Source: Clostridium muellerianum
GTDB lineage: Bacteria > Bacillota > Clostridia > Clostridiales > Clostridiaceae
Assembly: GCF_012926525.1 (NCBI RefSeq)
Contig: NZ_JABBNI010000012.1
Coordinates: forward strand, 1 to 64,000
DNA length: 64,000 nt
Reading direction: 5' to 3'
Under the pieces are notes generated by a model. The model did no database searches. It was not told the DNA's origin and was given only the letters and a program-made list of their open reading frames with translations. The position numbers and the translations under genes are program-made. Positions 8,794 to 16,828 of the stretch are shown one piece after another. Every line of letters starts with the position of its first letter. Positions within the stretch are counted from its first letter, which is position 1.

Positions 8794-9159
8794 GTGGAAA
8801 ATAAAAGTAATATTGAGGTTTGCAATTGTAATGTAATACATGAAGATGTAATAAATAAGGTAAAAAAAAGTATACCAGAAGAAGAAAAATTATATGATTT
8901 GGCAGAATTTTTTAAGGTATATGGGGATACAACTAGAATAAAAATAATATGTGCTCTTTTTAAATCAGAAATGTGTGTTTGTGATATAGCAGCATTATTT
9001 TCAATGACTCAATCTGCAATATCACATCAATTAAGAGTTTTAAAACAAGCCAGACTTGTAAAGTTTAGAAAAGAGGGAAAGGTTGTTTATTATTCCCTTG
9101 ATGATGAGCACGTTAAACGTATTTTTGATCAAGGATTACTTCATATTAATGAAAGATAA
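8794..9159 (+). CDS. cadC: ArsR/SmtB-family metal-sensing repressor, CadC-like
   Basis: A 121-residue winged-helix repressor. The metal site is of the CadC alpha3N type: an N-terminal Cys pair (C10, C12) plus CVC at 61-63 in the recognition-helix leader, like the C7/C11/C58/C60 cluster of S. aureus CadC. The recognition segment is FSMTQSAISHQLRVLKQA. CadC-type sensors release DNA on binding Cd(II), Pb(II) or Zn(II). The start is GTG behind AGGGGGAG. It is the first gene of a two-gene operon, 18 bases ahead of the ATPase, with the operator repeats just upstream. Confidence 0.88.
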   Translation: MENKSNIEVCNCNVIHEDVINKVKKSIPEEEKLYDLAEFFKVYGDTTRIKIICALFKSEMCVCDIAALFSMTQSAISHQLRVLKQARLVKFRKEGKVVYYSLDDEHVKRIFDQGLLHINER

Positions 9160-9177
9160 GGTGAAGGTGGTGTTAAA

Positions 9178-11427
9178 GTGACAAAAGTAATAAAAAGAGG
9201 GAAAATACCTAATAAGACTATTAAAATACCCAATAAGAGTATTCAAATTCCAGCTAAAAGTACAAAAGATAAACTGAAAAAAGAGTTTATATTAGAGGGA
9301 TTAGGTTGTGCAAATTGTGCAGCTAAAATGGAAAGAAATATAAGTGGAATAAAAGGTATTACAAATGTCTCTGTGAATTTTATGACAAAATCTTTAGCAT
9401 TAGAAATCGAAGAAATAAGTAAAACAGATGAGCTTATTGCAGCAGCTGAAAAAGTTGTAAAAAATATTGAATCACAGGTTGTTATGAAGGAAAAGGTATT
9501 AAATAAAAAATTAGTACAGGAAAAATCCCATAGCCATAATGGACATGTTCATGAACATGAGCATAATCATGGTGAACAATTAAAGAAAAAAGAATTAATT
9601 AAATTATCTATTGGTACAGCAATATTTGTAATTGCATCTGTTTTTCAGTTTAGTTTTTGGGTGGAAGCTTCATTATATATTATAAGTTATTTGCTTATAG
9701 GTGGAGAAGTAGTAATAAGGGCTTTAAAAAATATATCAAAAGGACAAGTGTTTGATGAGAACTTTTTAATGAGCATTGCAACTATTGGAGCTTTTTCAAT
9801 TCAACAATTTCCGGAAGCTGTAGCAGTTATGTTATTTTATCAAGTTGGAGAATTGTTTCAAGATGCAGCTGTAAATAATTCTAGAAAGTCTATTTCTTCA
9901 CTTATGGATATACGACCAGATTTTGCTAATTTAAAACGTGGAGATAAAATAGAAAAGGTTACACCTGAAGAAGTAAAAGTAGGAGACTTTATTATTGTTA
10001 GGCCAGGGGAAAAAGTTCCATTAGATGGCGTTATAATAGAAGGGAAATCTATGCTAGATACTTCTGCTTTAACAGGGGAATCAGTACCTAGAGAGGCTGT
10101 AATTAATGATACTATATTAGGTGGTTTTATTAACAAAAATGGAGTTTTAACTATTAAGGTTACAAAAGAATTTTCAGAATCTACATCAGCAAAAATAATA
10201 AACTTAGTAGAAAATGCAAGCAGTAAAAAAGCACCAACAGAAAAATTTATAACAAAGTTTGCTAGGTATTATACTCCAGTGGTTGTTATATCAGCTGTGT
10301 TATTAGCAGTGATTCCTCCTTTAGTAATTAGTGGGTCAAGCTTTTCGCAGTGGATATATAGAGCATTAGTATTTTTAGTAGTTTCATGTCCCTGTGCATT
10401 AGTAATATCAATACCACTAGGCTTTTTCGGCGGCATAGGTGGTGCTTCTAAAAATGGTATTCTTATAAAGGGAGGTAATTACTTAGAAGCTTTAAATAAT
10501 GTTGAAATGGTTGTTTTTGATAAGACAGGTACCTTAACAAAAGGTACGTTTAAAGTTACTGAAATTGCTGCCTTTAATAATATGACAAAAGAAGAAATAT
10601 TAGAATATGCTGCTTTTGCAGAAAGTTATTCCAATCATCCAATAGCTACTTCAATTTTAAAGGCTTATGATAAAGAAATAGATAAGAGCTCTATGAAAAA
10701 TTATGAAGAAATATCAGGACATGGAGTAAGAGTAAATATAAATGAAAAAGAAGTATTGTGTGGAAACATTAAATTAATGGATAAAGAAAAGATATGTTAC
10801 AGTAAGGTTGATACTTTTGGAACAGTAATATATGTGGCTATTGATAAAAATTATTCAGGCTATATTGTTATATCTGATGAAGTAAAAGAGGATGCTAAAA
10901 CAGCAGTACAGGGATTAAAAGGTATAGGAATCAAAAAAACTGTTATGTTAACAGGAGATAATAAAGTTGTGGGTTCTAAAGTTGGACAAGAATTAGGAGT
11001 AGATGAAGTTTATTCAGAACTTCTTCCACAAAATAAGGTTGAAAAACTTGAAAGCATTGAAAAAGAAAAATCACCAAAAGGCAAACTTATTTTTGTAGGA
11101 GATGGAATTAATGATGCACCAGTACTTGCAAGAGCAGATGTAGGCATTGCAATGGGAGGAGTAGGTTCAGATGCAGCAATAGAAGCAGCAGATGTGGTAA
11201 TTATGACAGATGAACCTTCCAAAATTGTAACTGCTATAAAAATAGCAAAAAGAACAAAGAATATTGTAATGCAAAATATAGTTTTTGCATTGGGGGTTAA
11301 AATAATAATTTTAGTATTAGGAGCATTAGGAATTGCAAACATGTGGGAAGCAGTATTTGGAGATGTAGGTGTAGCAATAATTGCAATTTTAAATTCTATG
11401 AGAGCATTAAAAGTAAAAAATGCATAA
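9178..11427 (+). CDS. cadA: P1B-type heavy-metal ATPase (Cd/Zn/Pb exporter)
   Basis: A 749-residue inner-membrane pump that exports soft divalent metals using ATP. In order: a basic N-terminal tail with repeated IPNK/IPAK blocks, an HMA domain with the metal site CANC at 44-47, a histidine-rich linker (seven His between 118 and 131), the membrane domain with CPC at 404-406, the phosphorylation site DKTGT starting at D448, the HP motif in SNHPIA, and the hinge GDGINDAP near 641-648. CPC with the downstream DVGVA helix indicates the Zn/Cd/Pb class rather than copper. The start is GTG. The partner gene is the CadC-like repressor 18 bases upstream. The repeated N-terminal tail is unusual. Confidence 0.9.
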   Translation: MTKVIKRGKIPNKTIKIPNKSIQIPAKSTKDKLKKEFILEGLGCANCAAKMERNISGIKGITNVSVNFMTKSLALEIEEISKTDELIAAAEKVVKNIESQVVMKEKVLNKKLVQEKSHSHNGHVHEHEHNHGEQLKKKELIKLSIGTAIFVIASVFQFSFWVEASLYIISYLLIGGEVVIRALKNISKGQVFDENFLMSIATIGAFSIQQFPEAVAVMLFYQVGELFQDAAVNNSRKSISSLMDIRPDFANLKRGDKIEKVTPEEVKVGDFIIVRPGEKVPLDGVIIEGKSMLDTSALTGESVPREAVINDTILGGFINKNGVLTIKVTKEFSESTSAKIINLVENASSKKAPTEKFITKFARYYTPVVVISAVLLAVIPPLVISGSSFSQWIYRALVFLVVSCPCALVISIPLGFFGGIGGASKNGILIKGGNYLEALNNVEMVVFDKTGTLTKGTFKVTEIAAFNNMTKEEILEYAAFAESYSNHPIATSILKAYDKEIDKSSMKNYEEISGHGVRVNINEKEVLCGNIKLMDKEKICYSKVDTFGTVIYVAIDKNYSGYIVISDEVKEDAKTAVQGLKGIGIKKTVMLTGDNKVVGSKVGQELGVDEVYSELLPQNKVEKLESIEKEKSPKGKLIFVGDGINDAPVLARADVGIAMGGVGSDAAIEAADVVIMTDEPSKIVTAIKIAKRTKNIVMQNIVFALGVKIIILVLGALGIANMWEAVFGDVGVAIIAILNSMRALKVKNA

Positions 11428-11454
11428 GATTATAGATACTAATTAGAAAAGAGT

Positions 11455-11510
11455 AAAAGAGATTATTTCAAAGGCTAACTTGTGAGATTTTGAAATAACC
11501 TCTTTTATTT
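11455..11510 (+). terminator. Terminator of the metal-resistance operon
   Basis: Two 18-base arms (11455-11472 and 11489-11506), starting AAAAGAG and ending CTCTTTT, pair with one mismatch around a 16-base loop. A short ATTT tail follows. Confidence 0.65.
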
Positions 11511-11541
11511 AGGTTATCATTAGAAAATTTATTTTTATTTT

Positions 11542-11557
11542 TGTAGTCTAGGCTACA
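11542..11557. promoter_or_regulatory. Possible operator, TGTAG-N6-CTACA
   Basis: TGTAGTCTAGGCTACA is a 16-bp palindrome with one mismatched inner pair. It lies about 95 bases before the DUF969 gene and just ahead of a TATAAT-like box at 11579-11584. Confidence 0.35.
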
Positions 11558-11652
11558 GAAAATATTTAGAATTGTTTGTATAATTTAAAATTAATAGATG
11601 TAGAAATTCAATTTACACTAAAATCAAAAATTAGATAAGGGGGTTATCAAAA

Positions 11653-12339
11653 ATGTTAAAACTTATAGGTGTTTTTATAGTAATAGTTGGTTTTGCTTTA
11701 AAACTGGACACTATAGCAGTAGTTTTAATAGCAGGACTTGCTACAGGACTTGTAGCAGGACTAAGTTTTATGGACATATTAGGAATACTTGGAAAGGCTT
11801 TTTCTGATACTAGATATATGACATTATTTGTTCTTACTTTTCCAGTAATAGGTATATGTGAAAGATATGGTTTAAAAGAAAAATCAATTGACCTAATAAA
11901 AAATACGAAAGCTATTACAACAGGAAAAATACTTACATTATATATGTTTATAAGAGAAGTAGCAGCGGTTCTTTCTATAAAATTAGGAGGACATCCTCAA
12001 TTTATAAGGCCACTTATAAATCCAATGGCTCAAGGTGCAGCTGTTAGTAAATATGAAAATATAGATGAAGAGGATGAAGAAAAAATAAAAGGGGCTTCAG
12101 CAGCTATGGAAAACTACGGAAATTTTTATGGACAAAACGTTTTTGTTGCTAGTCCGGGGGTACTTCTTATTGCAGGGACAATGGGCAAGTTAGGATACAA
12201 TGCAAGTCAAATAGATGTAGCAAAAGCTTCTATACCTATTGCTATATTAGCTTTTATAATAGTAGTTATACAAAATCTTTGGTTAGATAGAAGCCTTAGA
12301 AAAAAATATGAAAAAAGAATTGAGGGTGATAATAAATGA
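11653..12339 (+). CDS. DUF969-family membrane protein
   Basis: A 228-residue integral membrane protein with about five hydrophobic segments. The conserved family stretch YMFIREVAAVLSIKLGGHPQ is followed by FIRPLINPMAQGAA at about residues 97-130, with MENYGNFYGQNVFVASPGV after it. DUF969 and DUF979 proteins nearly always occur side by side and together look like a two-component transporter. Here the next gene is DUF979 with a 4-base ATGA overlap, then pyroglutamyl peptidase. From that context I infer uptake or export of 5-oxoproline or pyroglutamyl peptides. The ribosome binding site is AAGGGGG. Confidence 0.82.
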   Translation: MLKLIGVFIVIVGFALKLDTIAVVLIAGLATGLVAGLSFMDILGILGKAFSDTRYMTLFVLTFPVIGICERYGLKEKSIDLIKNTKAITTGKILTLYMFIREVAAVLSIKLGGHPQFIRPLINPMAQGAAVSKYENIDEEDEEKIKGASAAMENYGNFYGQNVFVASPGVLLIAGTMGKLGYNASQIDVAKASIPIAILAFIIVVIQNLWLDRSLRKKYEKRIEGDNK

Positions 12340-13265
12340 GTATAAAAATAATATCTAAAATCCTTTTAGAAATTTTCTGTATACTATCAGGTGTAATGAT
12401 GATTGTTACAGCATACTATGTCTCAATAGACAAAAAGCACCCTACAAGAATAGGCACAACAGCCTTTTGGGCATTACTTGGAATAGTTTTTATGGGTGGT
12501 ACATATATGCCAAATGAGTTAACTGGCGGACTAATTCTTATTATGGGGATATTAACTGCTTTAAAACAGGTTAATATAGGCAAACTACTAGAACCTACTG
12601 AAGAATTTAAAGAAAATCAATCTAAAAAGATAGGAAGTAAGATATTTGTACCTTCAGTTATACTTGCAGTAGCGGCTTTTGTAGTAGCACAATATACAAA
12701 GCTTGGAGGAGAGGTTGCTATAGGAATATCTGCTTTAGTAGCAATTATATTTACTATTATTATAACAAAATCTCCTTTAAAGAATGTAATTGTAGATGGA
12801 GATAGAATGATGCAGCAAGTAGGACCTTCTAATATACTTCCACAGCTTTTAGCAGCATTAGGAACTGTGTTTACTACAGCTGGAGTTGGACAAGTTATAT
12901 CTCAAGGAATTTCTACAGTTATGCCAAAAGGAAATATACTTTTGGGCGTAATAGTGTATTGTATAAGTATGGCTATATTTACTATAATAATGGGTAATGC
13001 TTTTGCAGCTTTTGCTGTTATAACAGCAGGAGTGGGAATACCTTTTGTATTCTCTCAAGGCGCAAATCCAGCCATAGCATCGGCTTTGGCACTTACTGCA
13101 GGATACTGTGGAACATTGATGACACCTATGGCTGCCAATTTTAATGTGGTGCCAGCAGCATTACTAGAAACTAAAAGCAAAAATAGAATTATAATAACTC
13201 AATTACCAGTGGCTATATTATTGCTTATAATTCATATAATTCTTATGTATAAATTAGCATTTTAA
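12336..13265 (+). CDS. DUF979-family membrane protein
   Basis: A 309-residue integral membrane protein with about nine or ten hydrophobic helices. Family-typical motifs are GDRMMQQVGPSNILPQLLAALG (about residues 150-171) and GYCGTLMTPMAANFNVVPAALL (about 260-281). It overlaps the DUF969 gene by ATGA, indicating translational coupling and probable complex formation. The C-terminal motifs resemble ion-transporter-superfamily proteins. The substrate is unknown, but the downstream pcp gene points to pyroglutamate or its peptides. Confidence 0.82.
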   Translation: MSIKIISKILLEIFCILSGVMMIVTAYYVSIDKKHPTRIGTTAFWALLGIVFMGGTYMPNELTGGLILIMGILTALKQVNIGKLLEPTEEFKENQSKKIGSKIFVPSVILAVAAFVVAQYTKLGGEVAIGISALVAIIFTIIITKSPLKNVIVDGDRMMQQVGPSNILPQLLAALGTVFTTAGVGQVISQGISTVMPKGNILLGVIVYCISMAIFTIIMGNAFAAFAVITAGVGIPFVFSQGANPAIASALALTAGYCGTLMTPMAANFNVVPAALLETKSKNRIIITQLPVAILLLIIHIILMYKLAF

Positions 13266-13280
13266 AGGAGGTTTTTAAAT

Positions 13281-13922
13281 ATGAAAATTTTAATTACAGG
13301 TTTTGAGCCCTTTGGAGGTGAAAAAATAAACCCTGCATTAGAGGCCATAAAGAAGGTAAAAGATAATATAGAAGGGGCAGAAATAGTAAAGGAAGAGATT
13401 CCTACTGTATTTGGAAAGTCTATAGAAAAGCTTGAAGAGGTTGTAAAAAAACATCATCCAGATGCAGTAATATGCGTAGGACAAGCAGGTGGAAGATTTG
13501 ATATAACAGTAGAGAGAGTTGCTATTAATATGGATGATGCAAGAATAGATGATAATGATGGCAATAAACCTATAGATGAAAAGATATTTCAAGATGGTGA
13601 AAATGCTTATTTTTCAACGCTTCCTATAAAAGCAATAGTAAAGGAGATAAGTAATAACGGCATTCCAGCATCTGTATCTAATTCTGCAGGTACTTTTGTA
13701 TGCAATCATATAATGTATGGATTATTGTATATCATTAACAAAAAATATCCTAATATAAAAGGTGGCTTTATACATGTTCCTTATATACCTATACAAGTAG
13801 TTAATAAAAAAGAGGTACCTTCAATGGCTTTAGATGATATGGTTAAAGCATTAGAATGTGCAGTAATAGCAATACTAAAAAATAAAGAAGATATAAAGTT
13901 ATCTTGTGGTGAAATTTGTTAA
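13281..13922 (+). CDS. pcp: Pyrrolidone-carboxylate (pyroglutamyl) peptidase I
   Basis: A cytoplasmic cysteine peptidase of 213 residues, the normal family length. It removes N-terminal pyroglutamate from peptides. The catalytic triad is visible: E78 in [10 protein letters not shown]141 in [14 protein letters not shown], and H165 in [10 protein letters not shown], matching the usual Glu-Cys-His order and spacing. The N-terminal signature [11 protein letters not shown] is intact. It lies 15 bases after the DUF979 gene with its own AAAGGAGG, so it is the third gene of the operon. A strong terminator follows. Confidence 0.95.
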   Translation: MKILITGFEPFGGEKINPALEAIKKVKDNIEGAEIVKEEIPTVFGKSIEKLEEVVKKHHPDAVICVGQAGGRFDITVERVAINMDDARIDDNDGNKPIDEKIFQDGENAYFSTLPIKAIVKEISNNGIPASVSNSAGTFVCNHIMYGLLYIINKKYPNIKGGFIHVPYIPIQVVNKKEVPSMALDDMVKALECAVIAILKNKEDIKLSCGEIC

Positions 13923-13951
13923 AGATTATATATAAAAATGAATAGTATTTT

Positions 13952-13990
13952 AAAATACATAGCAGTTTTTGTTGCTATGTATTTTATTTT
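13952..13990 (+). terminator. Terminator of the DUF969-DUF979-pcp operon
   Basis: AAAATACATAGCA and TGCTATGTATTTT form a perfect 13-bp stem around an 8-base loop, followed by ATTTT. Confidence 0.85.
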
Positions 13991-14047
13991 AGCTTAAAAT
14001 TAAAATAAATATTTCAAATGAAATTTTTTAAAAGGAGTGTGATACGT

Positions 14048-14716
14048 ATGTATATAGAACTTTTTGATAAAGAAAAGCAGGACGAAATGAGATCGTTTTT
14101 TTTAAAAGAATTAGCTCCTTTAGGTAAAAAAAAGCAGTATAAGAAAAGTGAATTTATAGATATTGAAAAAGAAAATTTTGTAGCAATAGTAATTAAAGGT
14201 AAAGTTAAAAGTATAATTTGTAATTCAAGGGGGATGGAAAAAGTACTTTATTTTCTTCAAAGTGGAGAGATATTTGGAGAGATAAATTATTTTGTAGGAG
14301 GAGAAAGGTCGCTAATTGTGTTTATGGAAGCTTCGGAAATAGCATTGGTTAATAAAGAAATTTTAAATAAGTTTTTGGAGGAGAATTCCAAAGCTTATAA
14401 TTTTTTTATTCACAGCATAGTTAGAAAGTATAGAATATCTGTTTTACAAATGGCAGATAGTTTATTTTGTTCTTCTAAAGCTAAAATAATAAATGCTATA
14501 TATAGGATGCTTATTCAAACTACAAAAATTTCAGAAAGTAAATGTTTAATAAACATACCAATGACACAACAAGAATTGGCAAATTTGGTGGGTTGTTCTC
14601 GTATAACGGTAACAAGAACTTTAAAGTATTTAAAAGATGAAAAAATAATAGAGATGAGAAACAAGAAAATATATGTTTTAGATATAAACAAACTTAAATA
14701 TATAGTTGAAGAATAA
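14048..14716 (+). CDS. Crp/Fnr-family transcriptional regulator
   Basis: A regulator of 222 residues. The N-terminal half is a cyclic-nucleotide-binding-like beta barrel (GEIFGEINYFVGGERS is the phosphate-cassette region). The C-terminal HTH is PMTQQELANLVGCSRITVTR near residues 175-195. The Cys cluster of an iron-sulphur FNR is absent. I start at ATG 14048, which has AAGGAGTG 8 bases upstream; an in-frame ATG 30 bases earlier has no ribosome binding site. It is followed by a long palindromic element and then the CoA-transferase gene. A GTTAA-N6-TTAAC palindrome ahead of the transferase has the right geometry for a Crp/Fnr protein. Confidence 0.85.
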   Translation: MYIELFDKEKQDEMRSFFLKELAPLGKKKQYKKSEFIDIEKENFVAIVIKGKVKSIICNSRGMEKVLYFLQSGEIFGEINYFVGGERSLIVFMEASEIALVNKEILNKFLEENSKAYNFFIHSIVRKYRISVLQMADSLFCSSKAKIINAIYRMLIQTTKISESKCLINIPMTQQELANLVGCSRITVTRTLKYLKDEKIIEMRNKKIYVLDINKLKYIVEE

Positions 14717-14719
14717 TGT

Positions 14720-14917
14720 TAAAATAGTATTAGGCATCTTCAAAAAAATAACAAGTCCATATGCTAGTCTATTTTTTGTAATACTGCGTCCACAGAACTC
14801 TTAGATAGCTTAAGCTTCTGCGGAACCTGTCTCCTTGTCTTACAAAAAATATCCATCGCATATTGGACTTGTTATTTTCTTTCAGATGCATTAATTTGTA
14901 AATTAATGCTATTTTAA
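14720..14917. repeat. Palindromic element, family A, copy 1
   Basis: A long hairpin-forming element. The outer arms contain AAAATAACAAGTCC and GGACTTGTTATTTT, inner arms TATTTTTTGTAA and TTACAAAAAATA, and a central GTCCACAGAA/TTCTGCGGAAC pair. The arms are about 80 bases each. A close relative lies at 48473-48629 and a shortened one at 54731-54797. It begins 4 bases after the Crp/Fnr stop codon. Confidence 0.8.
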
Positions 14918-14921
14918 TATT

Positions 14922-14950
14922 TTGATAAAAAAATATTAATGTGGTATAAT
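14922..14950 (+). promoter_or_regulatory. Distal promoter candidate for the CoA-transferase
   Basis: TTGATA (14922-14927) and TATAAT (14945-14950) are 17 bases apart. The start site would lie about 140 bases ahead of the gene, upstream of the Crp/Fnr-type palindrome. Confidence 0.55.
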
Positions 14951-15021
14951 TTTACTTAAATGTTATATTGTTATTTGTAGTTTTTTTAACAATCACAATT
15001 AACATTTTTCAAAATTGATAT

Positions 15022-15039
15022 AGTTAATGCGCATTAACT
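15022..15039. promoter_or_regulatory. Perfect 18-bp palindrome, Crp/Fnr-type operator candidate
   Basis: AGTTAATGCGCATTAACT is fully symmetric and reads as GTTAA-N6-TTAAC, the half-site spacing typical of Crp/Fnr dimers. Its centre is about 43 bases before a possible start site set by TTTAAT at 15062-15067, which fits activation. It could instead block transcription from the distal promoter. Confidence 0.55.
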
Positions 15040-15094
15040 TATAAAAATAATTATCAATATTTTTAATTTATAGTGTATAGGAAGGGTGATTTTT

Positions 15095-16396
15095 ATGGAT
15101 TGGAAAAAACTATACGAAAGTAAACTAGTAAGTGCAAAAGAAGCAGTTTCTAATATAAAATCTAATAGTAGAGTAGTTGTAAGTATTGCAGCTGCAGAAC
15201 CTACAGAGCTTATAGATGCACTGGTTGAAAATAAAGAAAACTATGAAAATGTAGAAATAGTGCATATGGTAGATGTGGGAGAATGCAAGTATGCACAGGA
15301 GGGAATGGAAAAGTACTTTAAATATAATTCTACATTTGTAGGTACTAATACTAGGGATGCTGTTAATTCTGGAAAGGCAGAGTTTACTCCCTGCTTTTTT
15401 TGTGAAATACCTGGATTGTTTAAAGATGGATATTTACCTGTAGATGTGGCATTAATTCAAGTAAGCAAACCTGATAAACATGGTTATTGTAGTTTTGGAA
15501 TTTCCAATGACTATACTAAGCCAGCAGCAGATTGCGCTAAAATGGTAATTGCAGAAGTAAACGAAAATATGCCTAGAGTTTTAGGAGATTCATTTATACA
15601 TGTATCGGATATCGATTATATAGTAGAAACCTCACATCCTGTAATGGAGTTAAAACAGCCTAAGATAGGAAAGATTGAAAGAGCTATAGGAGAGTATTGT
15701 GCTTCATTAGTTGAAGATGGTTCTACGCTTCAAGTTGGTATAGGAGCTATTCCGGATGCAGTACTGTTATCCTTAAAGGATAAAAAGGATTTAGGTATAC
15801 ATTCAGAAATGATATCTGATGGGGTAGTTGATTTAGTAGAATCAGGTGCAATTAATAATAAGAAAAAAACTTTGAATCCAGGAAAAATAGTTGTAACTTT
15901 CTTAATGGGCACAAAAAAGTTGTACGATTTTGTAGATGATAATCCTATGGTAGAGACTTATCCTGCAACTTATGTAAACGATCCTACAGTTATAATGAAA
16001 AATTCTAAAATGATTTCAATAAATTCCTGTGTTGAAGTAGATTTTATGGGACAAGTATGTTCTGAAAGCATAGGAATGAATCAGATAAGTGGAATTGGAG
16101 GACAAGTTGATTTTATAAGAGGAGCTAATATGTGTAAAGATGGAAAAGCTATCATTGCTATACCATCCACTGCTGCTAAAGGAAAAGTTTCTAGAATAGT
16201 TCCATTTATACAAAAAGGAACACCTATTACAACTTCAAGAACTGATGTAAATTATATTGTTACAGAATATGGTATTGCTAGGCTTAAGGGTAAATCTTTA
16301 AAGGAAAGAGCTAGAGCACTTATAAATATTGCTCATCCAGACTTCAGACCTTGGCTTATAGAAGAATATGAAAAAAGATTTAGAAGTAAATTTTAA
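15095..16396 (+). CDS. cat2: 4-hydroxybutyrate-type CoA-transferase (Cat2-like, acetyl-CoA dependent)
   Basis: A cytoplasmic family I CoA-transferase of 433 residues, in the acetyl-CoA hydrolase/transferase group. It swaps CoA between acetyl-CoA or butyryl-CoA and carboxylic acids such as 4-hydroxybutyrate. The catalytic glutamate is E238 in HSEMISDG, the position known for clostridial 4-hydroxybutyrate CoA-transferase. Long stretches match my memory of C. kluyveri Cat2, for example PDKHGYCSFGISNDYTKPAA and PGKIVVTFLMGTKKLYDF. The start is ATG 15095 behind AGGAAGGG with 8-base spacing, not the GTG at 15086. No 4-hydroxybutyrate or succinate pathway genes flank it, so its in vivo acid substrate is open. 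Confidence 0.88.
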   Translation: MDWKKLYESKLVSAKEAVSNIKSNSRVVVSIAAAEPTELIDALVENKENYENVEIVHMVDVGECKYAQEGMEKYFKYNSTFVGTNTRDAVNSGKAEFTPCFFCEIPGLFKDGYLPVDVALIQVSKPDKHGYCSFGISNDYTKPAADCAKMVIAEVNENMPRVLGDSFIHVSDIDYIVETSHPVMELKQPKIGKIERAIGEYCASLVEDGSTLQVGIGAIPDAVLLSLKDKKDLGIHSEMISDGVVDLVESGAINNKKKTLNPGKIVVTFLMGTKKLYDFVDDNPMVETYPATYVNDPTVIMKNSKMISINSCVEVDFMGQVCSESIGMNQISGIGGQVDFIRGANMCKDGKAIIAIPSTAAKGKVSRIVPFIQKGTPITTSRTDVNYIVTEYGIARLKGKSLKERARALINIAHPDFRPWLIEEYEKRFRSKF

Positions 16397-16423
16397 GTAT
16401 AATGAGATACAACTGCCAATAAC

Positions 16424-16690
16424 CGAAGAAACGTTAAGCTGTATTCCGACTGATATATGTTGTGCAGGAACACTCACTTCATTTAAGAAGTTCTAATGCC
16501 TGAGATATTAAAAAATGCCTATCTTCTCAAATGTGACGTCCTGTCACTTTCGGAGCTTTTGCCGTCCTGGCAAAAATTACGGCATTTTTCAATATCTCAA
16601 GCATAAGAACTTCTAAAATTTGCTCGAATGTTCCTGCACAACATATATCAGGTCTTCATACAGCTTAACGCTTCTTCTTAGTGCATTGCG
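16424..16690. repeat. Palindromic element, family B, copy 1 (largest)
   Basis: A 265-base element lying between the convergent CoA-transferase and glycogen phosphorylase genes. The left arm contains GAAGAAACGTTAAGCTGTAT, TGATATATGTTGTGCAGGAA, AAGAAGTTCT and GAGATATT. The right arm repeats each in reverse complement and reverse order. The centre carries GTGAC/GTCAC and TTTTGCC/GGCAAAA mini-hairpins. It is richer in G and C than its surroundings. Relatives lie at 40913-40985, 44727-44848 and 59365-59402. Confidence 0.85.
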
Positions 16691-16828
16691 TATAGCATTA
16701 TCTAAAATTTATAAAAACATCTTGGAAGAGATTGATCAATTAAATTGTTGAAAAATCTAATACGAAAATATATTCAATGCGGACTCCACCTATAAAAAGT
16801 TGTGTTGCAACGCACTTTTATATGAAAA

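Noticed and set aside
15022-15039. Rex operator in front of the CoA-transferase
   Set aside because: Rex sites are TTGTTAA-N4-TTAACAA. Here the half-sites GTTAA and TTAAC are 6 bases apart, which fits Crp/Fnr geometry better.
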